A stretch of DNA of 64,000 nucleotides from DATAOG01 sp963757395 (GCA_963757395.1 CAVWRK010000001.1:1-64000); one strand, 5' to 3'; counted from the stretch's first letter, positions 24,193 to 32,292 are shown. Notes: generated from the sequence alone by a model not told the origin. Program-made: numbers and translations.

Positions 24193-25071
24193 ATGCTGCT
24201 CGACGGCTTCGAGACGCGGGAGGTGAGCACCTCGGAGACGAGGATCCATCTGCGCGTCGGCGGCGCGGGCGCGCCGGTGCTGCTGCTGCACGGCTATCCG
24301 CAGACCCATCTGATGTGGCACCGGGTGGCGCCGGCGCTGGCCGAACGCTTCACCGTCGTCTGCCCGGATCTGCGCGGCTATGGCGACAGCGGCAAGCCCG
24401 CGTCCGACCCCGGGCATCGGGTCTACAGCAAGCGCGCGAGCGCCGGCGACATGGTCGAGGTGATGGCGGCGCTCGGCCATGACCGCTTCGGGCTCGCGGG
24501 CCACGACCGCGGCGGCCGGGTGGCGCATCGCCTGGCCCTCGACCATCCGGAGAGGGTCGAAAAGCTCGCCGTGCTCGACATCGTGCCGACCCGCACCGTC
24601 TTCCGCGCGACCGACCAGGCGATCGCGACCGGTTATTTCCACTGGTTTTTCCTGATCCAGCCGGGCGGCCTGCCCGAGCGGATGATCGGCGCCGACCCGG
24701 TCTTTTTTCTCCACTGGGTGCTCGGGCGCTGGGGGACGGGGCTCGGGGCGTTCGCGCCCGCGGCGCTCGCCGAGTACGAGCGCTGCTTCAAGGACCCGGC
24801 CGTGATCCACGCCTCCTGCGAGGACTACCGCGCCGCCGCCTCGATCGACCTCGACCACGACGAGGCCGACCTCGAGCGCAGGATCTCATGCCCGGTGCTG
24901 GCGCTCTGGGGCCGGCTGGGCCTGATGGAGCGCCATTTCGACGTGCTCGCGACCTGGCGCGAGCGGGCCGAGGGGCCGGTCGGCGGGCGGGCGCTCGAGT
25001 GCGGCCATTTCCTGCCCGAGGAGCGCCCGCAAGAGACCGCGGCGGCGCTGCTCGAGTTCTTCGCCAGCTGA
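24193..25071 (+). CDS. Haloacetate (fluoroacetate) dehalogenase-like alpha/beta hydrolase
   Basis: A 292-aa hydrolase with the fluoroacetate dehalogenase residue set: nucleophile and carboxylate-binding GHDRGGR (Asp, Arg, Arg), halide pocket His-Trp in GYFHWFFLIQ plus Tyr in CEDYRAA, and catalytic His in CGHFLPEE. HGYPQTHLMWHRVA and DLRGYGDS are the oxyanion and cap landmarks. The family hydrolyses fluoroacetate or chloroacetate to glycolate. The substrate here is inferred from residues. It starts six bases after mazF, so may be read through from that operon. Confidence 0.85.
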   Translation: MLLDGFETREVSTSETRIHLRVGGAGAPVLLLHGYPQTHLMWHRVAPALAERFTVVCPDLRGYGDSGKPASDPGHRVYSKRASAGDMVEVMAALGHDRFGLAGHDRGGRVAHRLALDHPERVEKLAVLDIVPTRTVFRATDQAIATGYFHWFFLIQPGGLPERMIGADPVFFLHWVLGRWGTGLGAFAPAALAEYERCFKDPAVIHASCEDYRAAASIDLDHDEADLERRISCPVLALWGRLGLMERHFDVLATWRERAEGPVGGRALECGHFLPEERPQETAAALLEFFAS

Positions 25072-25125
25072 GCAGCGCGGCAGGAGGTGCTGCGGGCGCG
25101 CACCTCCTGCGCACGACCGCCGCAG

Positions 25126-25404
25126 CTAGCCGCGGTACAGCGCGTCAGTCTGCGCGCGCTCGAGGGTGGCGATGCCCTGGTCGGTCTTGCCCGCATCGCA
25201 GAGCTTGGCACCTTCGGCGCGCTCGTTGGTCGCCTTGCCGACCATGCTCGGAATCGCTTCCGGCAGCAGGCTCGCGACCTGGGCTTCCATCCGGGTGCAG
25301 GTCTGCATGGCGGTCGACGGGGTGGCCTGGGCAGCCAGGGCGGACGTGGCCAACAGCCCGAACGCTGCGGCCGCCGTCGCCGGAACGACGAAACGCATGA
25401 TCAT
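25126..25404 (-). CDS. Secreted hypothetical protein
   Basis: A 92-aa protein with a signal peptide, MIMRFVVPATAAAAFGLLAT, and likely cleavage after SALA (about residue 24). The mature part has two cysteines (MQTCTRMEAQ, AKLCDAGKTD) that could form a disulphide and is mainly helical. Short periplasmic proteins of this look are common and uncharacterised. Confidence 0.65.
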   Translation of the reverse strand: MIMRFVVPATAAAAFGLLATSALAAQATPSTAMQTCTRMEAQVASLLPEAIPSMVGKATNERAEGAKLCDAGKTDQGIATLERAQTDALYRG

Positions 25405-25564
25405 GGGTCAACCCTTTCCCTTTGTCGCTGGCGCTCGGTGTTCGAGCAGCCATGCCAGATGGACGTCCGCCGATGTGGCCGCGACATGGCCGTGGGATGA
25501 AGCTTGCGTAATGTTCGGCCCGCGCGCTTCGAAGCGAGCGTCGGGCGCAGCGGATGCCGGCCGC

Positions 25565-26392
25565 CTAAGCGTCGCCCGCGAGGGCCCGGAGGTAGCGTTC
25601 GGCCGAGCGGCGGAGCGCGGCCTTGGCGTCTTCGCGCACGATGAGATCGAACCAGCCGCCGTAGATCCGCTCAAACGGGAAGGGCTCGAGCCGCTCCACG
25701 ATCCGGCGCACCGCTCCGGCCGAGAGCGGGATGAAATTGGGAAAACTGCGCATGAAGCTGACGCAGCGGCGGTCCTGGACCACCTGGACGATGTCGCCGG
25801 AGAGCAGCGCGCCGCGGCCGTCGGCGCCATCCGCCCAGTGCAGCACCTGGCCGCCCGGGAAATGGCCGCCGAGCCGGACGAGCGTGAGGCCGGCCCCGAG
25901 ATCCAGGCGCTCGCCCTCCCAGAAGCGGATCGCCGGGTCGGAGCGCATGACCCACGCCCGGTCATCGGCGTGCAGCCAGATCGGCACCCCCCCGAACGCC
26001 CGGCTCCACTCGACCATCGAGGCATAAAAATGCGGATGCGAGATCGCGATCCCGCCGAGCCCGCCCAGGCCCTCGACGACCCGCACCGCAGCCTCGTCGA
26101 CCAGGCTGATGCAGTCCCAGAGCAGATTGCGCCCCGACCTTCTTCCGGTTTCGCCGGCACCAGCAGCGCCCGCTGCCCGATCGCAAAGCGCGGCTCGCGT
26201 GCCGATCCCGAGCAGCCCGTCGCCCTCGTCCCTGAGCGCCAGCCGATGGCTCCCCCGCAGCGCCGCGAGCGTGGTCCACCGCTGCCCCGCCCAACCCACG
26301 AACTGCCGCTCGTCAACGCAGACCGGACAGACCTCGGGCGGCCGCTCGCTTTCCGCGAACTGCACGCCGCAGGTGACGCAGATCGGGTGCAT
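25565..26392 (-). CDS. MBL-fold metallo-hydrolase with N-terminal zinc ribbon
   Basis: A 275-aa protein from the ATG at 26392. The N-terminus (MHPICVTCGVQF ... PPEVCPVCVDE) is a four-Cys zinc ribbon. The body has metallo-beta-lactamase landmarks: NLLWDCISL, IAISHPHFYASMVEW, LGGHFPGGQVLHWA and LLSGDIVQVVQDR. Between 26120 and 26200 the frame reads RAALCDRAAGAAGAGETGRR, while the adjacent frame reads EPRFAIGQRALLVPAKP, which fits the fold. So two compensating indels, real or technical, seem to have replaced about 22 residues. Substrate unknown. Confidence 0.75.
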   Translation of the reverse strand: MHPICVTCGVQFAESERPPEVCPVCVDERQFVGWAGQRWTTLAALRGSHRLALRDEGDGLLGIGTRAALCDRAAGAAGAGETGRRSGRNLLWDCISLVDEAAVRVVEGLGGLGGIAISHPHFYASMVEWSRAFGGVPIWLHADDRAWVMRSDPAIRFWEGERLDLGAGLTLVRLGGHFPGGQVLHWADGADGRGALLSGDIVQVVQDRRCVSFMRSFPNFIPLSAGAVRRIVERLEPFPFERIYGGWFDLIVREDAKAALRRSAERYLRALAGDA

Positions 26393-26394
26393 GT

Positions 26395-26500
26395 CTACCA
26401 GACCTCCTTGCCGACCGGCCCGCCCCAGTCGATCTCGCCATGACCGTTGTCGGGCATGACCTGCTCCAGCAGGTCCGCGAGACATTTCTCCACTTCCGAA
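26395..26500 (-). pseudogene. MazE antitoxin C-terminal remnant
   Basis: The end of the frame, LADLLEQVMPDNGHGEIDWG and then GPVGKEVW, mirrors the C-terminal arm of the MazE at 23616 (LEELLAQVTPENRHDEVDWG). Upstream the AbrB DNA-binding part is missing, and no mazF follows. The MBL gene begins right after the stop. Confidence 0.7.
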
Positions 26501-26601
26501 CGCTTGTCGGAGGATTTAGGAATTTGCCGGCCTGGTCCGACGAGGGGCCGCCTCGACGGGGACGCGTGATCTGAGCATGGGCGCCGACTTGGGGGCATCG
26601 G

Positions 26602-26899
26602 TCAGCCTGCGAGCGCGCGCCTGACCGCGTCCGGCTCCCGCTCGATCACGGTCAGCAGCACAAGCGCCGGTCCCTCGGGGCGTCGCCGACCCTGCTCCCA
26701 ATTGCGCACGGTCGCGACGCTGACCCGGAACATCGCGGCGAACTTCGACTGCGAGAGGCCGAGCCTGGTGCGCACCCCACGCACATCAACCTCCGGGACC
26801 TCAACTTCGTGCGTGATGGCGCGCGATCTGTCGCCGCGGGCATAGGCAAGCGCGTCCTCGAGCCCAGCCCATGATGCTCTCGAAGGCCGCCTTGGTCAC
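26602..26899 (-). pseudogene. higA: HigA-type XRE antitoxin, frameshifted near the start
   Basis: From the GTG at 26899 the frame opens VTKAAFESIM. One base is inserted near 26866, and the correct frame continues GLEDALAYARGDRSRAITHE, VEVPEVDVRGVRTRLGLSQS, with the HTH KFAAMFRVSVATVRNWEQGR and tail EREPDAVRRALAG. The last 60 codons (from 26784) could be translated alone. It lies 3 bp after the higB stop at 26903, the usual toxin-first order. Its partner toxin is disrupted, so decay is unsurprising. Confidence 0.75.
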
Positions 26900-26902
26900 C
26901 GA

Positions 26903-27056
26903 TCACCCTCCATAGGTTCGCGCAATCTCCTTGACGACGCCGGCCAGCCGGTTCAGCTCACCCCTCGATAGGTCATCGCGTTCGTTCTTGGCAAACACCG
27001 TGAGCAGGAACACGGGCACCGAGCGGTCGTGAAAGTAATATATGATCCGCACGCCG
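26903..27056 (-). pseudogene. higB: HigB/RelE toxin, C-terminal part (split by the 5-kb element)
   Basis: Reads GVRIIYYFHDRSVPVFLLTV, FAKNERDDLSRGELNRLAGV and VKEIARTYGG, the C-terminal half of a RelE/HigB mRNA interferase. It starts abruptly at the 10-bp duplication CCGCACGCCG (27047-27056). The N-terminal half lies at 32056-32253, beyond an element with inverted-repeat ends. Joining the halves with one copy of the duplication gives a continuous 113-codon frame. Confidence 0.9.
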
Positions 27057-27078
27057 GTAGTGGGTCAGTTTGAATATG
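27047..27078. repeat. Left target duplication and left terminal inverted repeat
   Basis: CCGCACGCCG (27047-27056) followed by the 22-bp left end (27057-27078). The partner copy is at 32034-32065. Confidence 0.9.
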
Positions 27079-27223
27079 CCTATTGACGCGCTTCCTAACA
27101 GCGCTGTGAATGACCTGTGCATTCCTAGGCCGGCTACCACCACGTTCTTTCTCAACCGGCAAGACGGACGTGAGGGAGCCGCCGACAATCCGTGGCGCAC
27201 AGCGGCCCGTGCATCTTTAAACT

Positions 27224-28132
27224 TCACAACAGCCTCATGCGTGGCCCGTCCAAATCCGCGGACGGCTCGAGCACGCAAAACGACGTGATCGGCGGAAGCT
27301 GCATGAGCGCAAATAGACTGGAGAGTGCCGGTGCATACCCTTCTGGGCTACGGTATCTTTCTACCATTATCCATTGACGAATTTGCTCTACACACACGCC
27401 AAATTCCGGTCCACATGCTTTCGTTCCCCAATGCGCCGCACTCTGCGCCAGGGTTTTAGCCGCCGTTCGTCCATGTGACATTGAGATATAGTGCCTGAGA
27501 AATTCCAGCGCCCACCATGACCAGACAATCCATTTAAATCGGTCGTTCAATGATTTGAAATCACCTTCTTTCGAATGTTCCTCATAATTGTCACTGTCAT
27601 TTTCAGCCGCAAGAAACTCCGACAGTGCGAACCCCATCACAGTGAAGTCATTGACGAAGATTTGGTGTTCAATAACATTAGTAGTTTTGTTGATTTTATC
27701 AACAACATCACCGCTCACGCGCATATGGATATCATCTAAATCAACGCTCCTGATAAGTGGAAACGTTAGACGTCGGAGTTGCAGATGAAGAAGCTCGTGA
27801 GCGGCAGCCGGCAAAACGCGGTTCGATGTAATATTTAGACTTATTATTGCTGAATTAAAGACGAGCTTCCTCATATCAGCATCGATGTAGAAGGAGCTTC
27901 GGCCAGATATGCGACGGTTGTAACGAAAAACCAATCTCGGCCCATAGAACGCACGCATGTCATTAAGCAGATCTGTGCAGCCAGGTGAGCGTGCGAAGAG
28001 GCGTTCAATATATCTGCTCGATAATATAGCGTCATTGGAAATGGCGCTGGCGTGTGCACCGCAGCACTTCTTGAACTTTCTGCCGCTGCCACACGGGCAA
28101 GGAGCATTGCGCGAGGGCGGCGGCTGCGGCAT
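27224..28132 (-). CDS. SEC-C motif protein with HExxH (putative zinc peptidase-like), transposon cargo
   Basis: A 302-aa protein. The N-terminus is a SEC-C zinc-binding motif, RNAPCPCGSGRKFKKCCG (Cys12, 14, 23, 24). Around residues 105-120 is LPAAAHELLHLQLRRL, an HExxH signature (112-116) typical of metal-dependent peptidases, preceded by beta-rich sequence. No signal peptide or TM helix. The gene is markedly AT-rich compared with the window, suggesting recent transfer, and lies 4 bp downstream of the IS1-like transposase. SEC-C proteins with appended domains often occur as mobile-element or defence cargo. Proteolytic function is inference; a third metal ligand was not identified. Confidence 0.75.
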   Translation of the reverse strand: MPQPPPSRNAPCPCGSGRKFKKCCGAHASAISNDAILSSRYIERLFARSPGCTDLLNDMRAFYGPRLVFRYNRRISGRSSFYIDADMRKLVFNSAIISLNITSNRVLPAAAHELLHLQLRRLTFPLIRSVDLDDIHMRVSGDVVDKINKTTNVIEHQIFVNDFTVMGFALSEFLAAENDSDNYEEHSKEGDFKSLNDRFKWIVWSWWALEFLRHYISMSHGRTAAKTLAQSAAHWGTKACGPEFGVCVEQIRQWIMVERYRSPEGYAPALSSLFALMQLPPITSFCVLEPSADLDGPRMRLL

Positions 28133-28136
28133 CGCG

Positions 28137-28966
28137 TCAAGCCACCAAGTGAGCGATGTCCTCGATCGACCAAAGCCGATCGGTCACGCCGGCCGCCATC
28201 GCTGGGGTAAGGCGCAGCGTCTGATGGATGCGAACAAAATTGTAGTACATGAAGTGCAGCGCAACCGCGGCCTCGTGGTTGGCGACCTTCTTGCTGAAAG
28301 CGTTTGTGAGCCTCGTGAATCGTCTCATGGGCATTCTCATAGTGAGGTTCTGGCGCTCCACGTAGCTCGTGCTGATGTGCTCGGGAGCGGGGTTGCCGGT
28401 GACGGCCTCGCGCTTGGTTCCGATGCACACGGCCGGGCTGTAGCGACCTTTGGCGGCCTCCGGAACGGTGCCATAGAGCTTCTGCAGGACGAGCATAGTC
28501 CACGTCGGAGCCGAAGGCTTTCCTCGATGGCATCGAGATAGACCCGAAACCGTCGGTGGTCAGCTGCACGCGGTTGCGCCAGACGCTGGCGCAGATCGTC
28601 GATGAACGCCAGCGCATACTCGCTATCCCGGGCCCCGACTAGCCAGCATGGCACCAGCTTGGTGTCGGCACAGATCGCCGTCCAGGTCCAGATGTCCCCA
28701 GCTCCCGAGGGCGCGGCCTTGGCGGTCGGAACATTCTTCGCCTTGGCGTGCACGAACGCCCAAATTTCGTCGAGCTGGATGCGACGGCACGGCAGGTTGC
28801 GCAGATGCGCATTCTGGTAGGCCGAGCAGGCCCGGCCAGCGTCCACCAACAGCTTCGTGACCGTGTTCTTCGCCGCGCCCGTGATCCTGACCGTGGAGCG
28901 AATCGAGTTGCCTTCAACGAGGCAACGGATGATGTCGGCGCGCTTGGACGTGGTGAGCTTGTTCAT
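28137..28966 (-). pseudogene. IS1-like transposase, multiply frameshifted
   Basis: From the ATG at 28966: MNKLTTSKRADIIRCLVEGN, SIRSTVRITGAAKNTVTKLL (HTH), RRIQLDEIWAFVHAKAKNVP and DIWTWTAICADTKLVPCWLV are as in IS1-family DDE transposases. Between about 28600 and 28490 the frame changes at least three times (NRVQLTTDG, FRVYLDAIEES and FGSDVDYA lie in alternating frames). The C-terminus, HISTSYVERQNLTMRMPMRR and ALHFMYYNFVRIHQTLRLTP, is in a third frame. Intact length would be about 275 aa. The lesions make it inactive as read, so the surrounding element is probably immobile unless helped in trans. Confidence 0.8.
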
Positions 28967-29145
28967 AAGCGCAATACTGAAGGCTATCCCCTCCGCTGTC
29001 AAGCATAAAAGGCAGATTGCGGTAGCGACCGAGGGTCACTACCTGGTTTTCGTGGATTTTTCAAATACGGCCGGGGCTAAAAAAGCGCGCTAACCCCGGC
29101 GCGGCGAGCTGCCGCCCGCCCGGATATCGCGGCAGTGGACACCTA

Positions 29146-30270
29146 GTGCACTGATGCAATCATAGGATTCACAAGACAGGGCGAATGTGCGATCCTGGGC
29201 CCATGGCTCAGATCGTGTGTCCCGTGGTCTCGGCTGAGGATCGTGCTCGTTTGGAGGCGATCGTCGCCGATCGTAACCGCGCCCAGAAGCATGTGGCGCG
29301 GGCTCGGATCATCCTGGCGTCGGCCGAGCGGCTGAGCGTCGCGGAGGTTGCCAAACGCGCCCGGATCGGTCGCCCGGCGGTCTGGCGCTGGCAGCGGCGG
29401 TTCGCCGAGGCCGGGGTCGACGGGCTGCTGCGGGATGCCACCCGCAAGCCGGGCAAGCCGCGCCTGGACGACGCGACGGTGCAGCGGGTGGTCGCCCTGA
29501 CCTGCGCCGAGGCGCCCGGCGAGGCGACCCACTGGACCGGCCGTGCCATGGCCAGGAGCGCCGGGATCTCCTTGCGCTCGGTGCAGCGGATCTGGGGCGC
29601 CCACCGGCTGCAGCCCCACCGCATCCGGACCTTCAAGCGCTCCAACGATCCCGAATTTGCCACCAAGCTCGAGGACATCGTCGGCCTGTACGTCGAGCCG
29701 CCGGCCCACAGCCTGGTGCTCTCGATCGATGAGAAAAGCCAGATCCAGGCCCTGGACCGGACCCAGCCCGGTCTGCCGATCAAGCCGGGCAAGGCCGGCA
29801 CCATGACCCACGACTATATCCGCAACGGCATCACCACCCTGTTCGCCGCGCTCAATGTCCTCGACGGCACGGTGCTCGGCCGTTGCATGCAGCGCCACCG
29901 GCACCAGGAGTTCCTGCGCTTCCTCAACGCCATCGAGGCCGCCGTGCCGGCCGGCAAGGTGATCCACGTGATCCTCGACAACTACGGCAGCCACAAACAC
30001 CCCAAGGTCATGGCCTGGCTGGCACGGCATCCGCGCTGGACCTTCCACTTCACGCCGACCTCGGGCTCCTGGCTGAACGCGGTCGAGACCTTCTTCTCGG
30101 CTCTTACCCGGCGCCGCCTCAAGCGGGGCACCTTCCACTCCGTGATCGACTTGCAGGCCGCGATCCACCGCTACATCGCCGAGCACAACGCCGCGCCCAA
30201 GCCCTTCACCTGGACCAAGACCTCCCCGCAAATCCTCGCTAAGCTAAATCCTCTGAACGCGTCGGTGCAC
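29146..30270 (+). mobile_element. IS630-family element, copy 1
   Basis: Flanked by TA dinucleotides (29144-29145 and 30271-30272), the standard IS630 target. Ends are imperfect inverted repeats (GTGCACTGATGC... left, ...CGTCGGTGCAC right). It is nested inside the 5-kb element, between the IS1-like transposase and the OLD-like gene. A nearly identical copy in inverse orientation is at 33666-34792. Confidence 0.9.
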
Positions 30271-30273
30271 TAG
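29185..30273 (+). CDS. IS630-family transposase (copy 1, extended C-terminus)
   Basis: A 362-aa transposase: N-terminal HTH (RLSVAEVAKRARIGRPAVWR) and DDE core with LVLSIDEKSQIQALDRTQPG, VIHVILDNYGSHKHPKVMAW and SGSWLNAVETFFSALTRRRL. Compared with copy 2, two bases are missing near the end (AAGCTAAATCC against AAGCTTGAAATCC). The frame therefore skips the normal TGA and ends LNPLNASVH, using a TAG formed by the TA target plus flanking G (30271-30273). It is probably still functional. Confidence 0.95.
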   Translation: MCDPGPMAQIVCPVVSAEDRARLEAIVADRNRAQKHVARARIILASAERLSVAEVAKRARIGRPAVWRWQRRFAEAGVDGLLRDATRKPGKPRLDDATVQRVVALTCAEAPGEATHWTGRAMARSAGISLRSVQRIWGAHRLQPHRIRTFKRSNDPEFATKLEDIVGLYVEPPAHSLVLSIDEKSQIQALDRTQPGLPIKPGKAGTMTHDYIRNGITTLFAALNVLDGTVLGRCMQRHRHQEFLRFLNAIEAAVPAGKVIHVILDNYGSHKHPKVMAWLARHPRWTFHFTPTSGSWLNAVETFFSALTRRRLKRGTFHSVIDLQAAIHRYIAEHNAAPKPFTWTKTSPQILAKLNPLNASVH

Positions 30274-30285
30274 GAGGACCGCCCA

Positions 30286-31836
30286 GTGAGCAACAGCCGA
30301 GAAATGCGTCGCCTTCAGGCGAAGTGGCAACAGGACACGGGATGGCCAAAGCGGCTTGAATTCGTCGAACTCGAAGGCATCCGGGGATGGGATGGCCAGC
30401 GAATTTCGTTCAATTTTCCGATCGTTGCCATCGTGGGCGAAAATGGCTCGGGCAAAAGCACGATATTGCAGTGCGCCGCGTCAACGTATCAACCCCCCGT
30501 GAAGTCGCCCGAGGAGAAGGGATGGTTCGCATCGGATTTTCTTCCGAAGACGATATGGGAGGACGTTCAGCGGGCTGAAATCCGATACGCGGTCCGCGAG
30601 GGGGGCAGAACGATCCCGGGGAGAATTCGAAAGCCGAGCGAACGGTGGCGCGGCAACTCCGAGCGCCGTGAGCGATGGGTAAACTACGTTGATCTTCGGC
30701 GGCTTCAGCCCATTGTAGCGCGTACCGGCTACTCAAAGCTGGCTAAGGACGCCACACGAGAGTTGTCCGCCGTGTCCTTCGATAGCGCTCGTCTTTCCCG
30801 CTTTAGCCAGATTATGGGACGTAAATTTCGCAGCACGCGCATGGCGCTGACCGATGCGCATGAGAAGCGAATTGTTCCGGTGTTTAGCGACACTGAGCAA
30901 CACCATGATCATACGTATTCTGGCTATCACGCTGGCGCTGGCCAGATGACGATCGCCGAATTCCTGCGTCTCGATCCGCCGCAGACCAGTCTAGTTTTGA
31001 TCGACGAGATAGAGACATCCTTACATCCGCGAGCGCAAAGACGGCTGATGCGTGATCTAGCCGAGCTCTGCAGAGAGAGAGAGTTACAACTTATTGTCAC
31101 AACACATTCGCCTTATGTCCTTGCCGAGCTTCCGATAGAAGCGCGCATATACCTTATGCATGGACAGAGCGGTCGTCACGTTGTGACCGGTGTTAGCCCC
31201 GAATTTGCTATGACGAAAATGGATGAATTTCCCCATCCAGAATGCGAGATCTATGTCGAAGATAGCCGAGCGCGGACCATGTTGCGTGAAATCATCGTTG
31301 CACATTCTAGAGGACTTATCGAGAGGTGCGCTATGATCCCGTTTGGTATGGCCAGCGTTGGGCAAACACTGGGAATTATGGTTTCGCAAAAGCGCTTTCC
31401 CAGACCATCTTGCGTGTTTCTTGACGGCGACCAGTCGGAGGCACCGGGATGTTATCTTCTTCCTGGCGGCGACGCACCAGAGATCGTGGTCTTCGGAGAA
31501 TTGCAGAGCGCCGCGTGGGGCAAATTGCGGGATCGCATCGGGCGCCCATATGCGGAGGTAGCTGACGCGTGCGCTCGCGCCATGGCCATTGCCGACCATC
31601 ATGAATGGGTAAGCGCGGCCGCCAGCACTCTTACGCTTCCAGGCGAAACGTTATGGCAGGCGATGTGCGCCGAATGGGCGACAACTCTCTTGTCAGCGGG
31701 GGCGGCGAAGTCAACGATAGAGGCCATCGCGGACTTGTTGATCGCAACCCCTACGGCCGTTTCGTCCCCCACCGTGCGCTTGCCGCTTTTCGAGCAATCT
31801 CACGACGCTTTTGAGGATCAAGGGCCTGTGCCCTAG
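30286..31836 (+). CDS. OLD-like AAA ATPase with C-terminal TOPRIM domain, transposon cargo
   Basis: A 516-aa protein with Walker A VGENGSGKST (50-59), signature-like HAGAGQMTI (215-223), Walker B LVLIDEIETSLHP (236-248) and H-loop VTTHSPYVLAEL. The C-terminal part has TOPRIM residues: Glu325 in CEIYVEDSRAR and the DxD pair Asp380/Asp382 in CVFLDGDQS. This is the OLD-nuclease architecture: ATPase-controlled DNA cutting, known from phage P2 Old and several anti-phage systems. No UvrD-like GajB partner follows. Its 3' end overlaps the convergent small gene at 31751-31981 by 86 bp. Confidence 0.85.
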   Translation: MSNSREMRRLQAKWQQDTGWPKRLEFVELEGIRGWDGQRISFNFPIVAIVGENGSGKSTILQCAASTYQPPVKSPEEKGWFASDFLPKTIWEDVQRAEIRYAVREGGRTIPGRIRKPSERWRGNSERRERWVNYVDLRRLQPIVARTGYSKLAKDATRELSAVSFDSARLSRFSQIMGRKFRSTRMALTDAHEKRIVPVFSDTEQHHDHTYSGYHAGAGQMTIAEFLRLDPPQTSLVLIDEIETSLHPRAQRRLMRDLAELCRERELQLIVTTHSPYVLAELPIEARIYLMHGQSGRHVVTGVSPEFAMTKMDEFPHPECEIYVEDSRARTMLREIIVAHSRGLIERCAMIPFGMASVGQTLGIMVSQKRFPRPSCVFLDGDQSEAPGCYLLPGGDAPEIVVFGELQSAAWGKLRDRIGRPYAEVADACARAMAIADHHEWVSAAASTLTLPGETLWQAMCAEWATTLLSAGAAKSTIEAIADLLIATPTAVSSPTVRLPLFEQSHDAFEDQGPVP

Positions 31837-31981
31837 CCGGACCGCCTTTGAGACCGCCTGCGCGGCCCTGCCCATTGTCCGTGGCGCCTTCTTCGGCCTC
31901 GCCCGTGGCGATATCAACGATCGCCTTGGCGAGCTGGTTGGCGTCGGCGGGCCGCTTTTGGCCTTGGGGTCCTTTTGGCAT
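31751..31981 (-). CDS. Small basic protein (KGG-type repeat), transposon cargo
   Basis: A 76-aa protein: MPKGPQGQKRPADANQLAKA, an acidic middle, then GGLKGGPARAQALDPQKRRE and IARKAASARWGTKRP. The RKGG.ARA...P..RREIA.KAA..RW pattern is a common short nucleic-acid-binding-like motif in Proteobacteria. It is convergent with and overlaps the OLD-like gene, and lies inside the right end of the element. Function unknown. Confidence 0.65.
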   Translation of the reverse strand: MPKGPQGQKRPADANQLAKAIVDIATGEAEEGATDNGQGRAGGLKGGPARAQALDPQKRREIARKAASARWGTKRP

Positions 31982-32033
31982 GAGCCTAATATGGCATAGG
32001 CGGCCGGCGGATGCGAGCCGCCCCCGAGAGGAA

Positions 32034-32065
32034 CATATTCAAACTGACCCACTACCCGCACGCCG
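32034..32065. repeat. Right terminal inverted repeat and right target duplication
   Basis: The 22-bp right end (32034-32055) is the exact reverse complement of 27057-27078. It is followed by the second CCGCACGCCG (32056-32065). Confidence 0.9.
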
Positions 32066-32253
32066 CCCCGCTTGCCACGACCGCCGACACCGAAGCGGAC
32101 CTTGCGCAGGCCTCCCCCGCCCTGGATCAGCACGCCGCATTCAGGATCGGCGGCCACCATATCGATCGCGTGGTGGCGCTCCTCGTCCGTCATCCGCCCT
32201 CTGGCCCGCGCGACGAAGGTCGCAGCCTCGACGACGGTGACGATCGCGGCCAT
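32056..32253 (-). pseudogene. higB: HigB/RelE toxin, N-terminal part (split by the 5-kb element)
   Basis: From the ATG at 32253: MAAIVTVVEAATFVARARGR, MTDEERHHAIDMVAADPECG, VLIQGGGGLRKVRFGVGGRG, then KRGGVR at the 10-bp duplication, after which the frame enters the transposon. GGGLRKVRFG is the hallmark of the RelE/HigB-like family. The continuation (IIYYFHDRS...) is at 26903-27046. Confidence 0.9.
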
Positions 32254-32292
32254 GGCGCCTGATACGCCACTGGCTCACGCCCGACAACCCGC

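Larger units (their letters stand above)
27057..32055. mobile_element. 4,999-bp cargo-carrying insertion element with 22-bp terminal inverted repeats, inserted in higB
   Basis: The left end (27057-27078, GTAGTGGGTCAG...) is the exact reverse complement of the right end (32034-32055). The 10-bp target CCGCACGCCG occurs perfectly on both sides (27047-27056 and 32056-32065). Inside: SEC-C/HExxH gene and decayed IS1-like transposase (minus), a nested IS630 (29146-30270), OLD-like ATPase (plus) and a small basic protein (minus). IS1-family elements have ends and 8-10 bp duplications of this kind, so I infer an IS1-like transposon with passenger genes. Confidence 0.88.
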
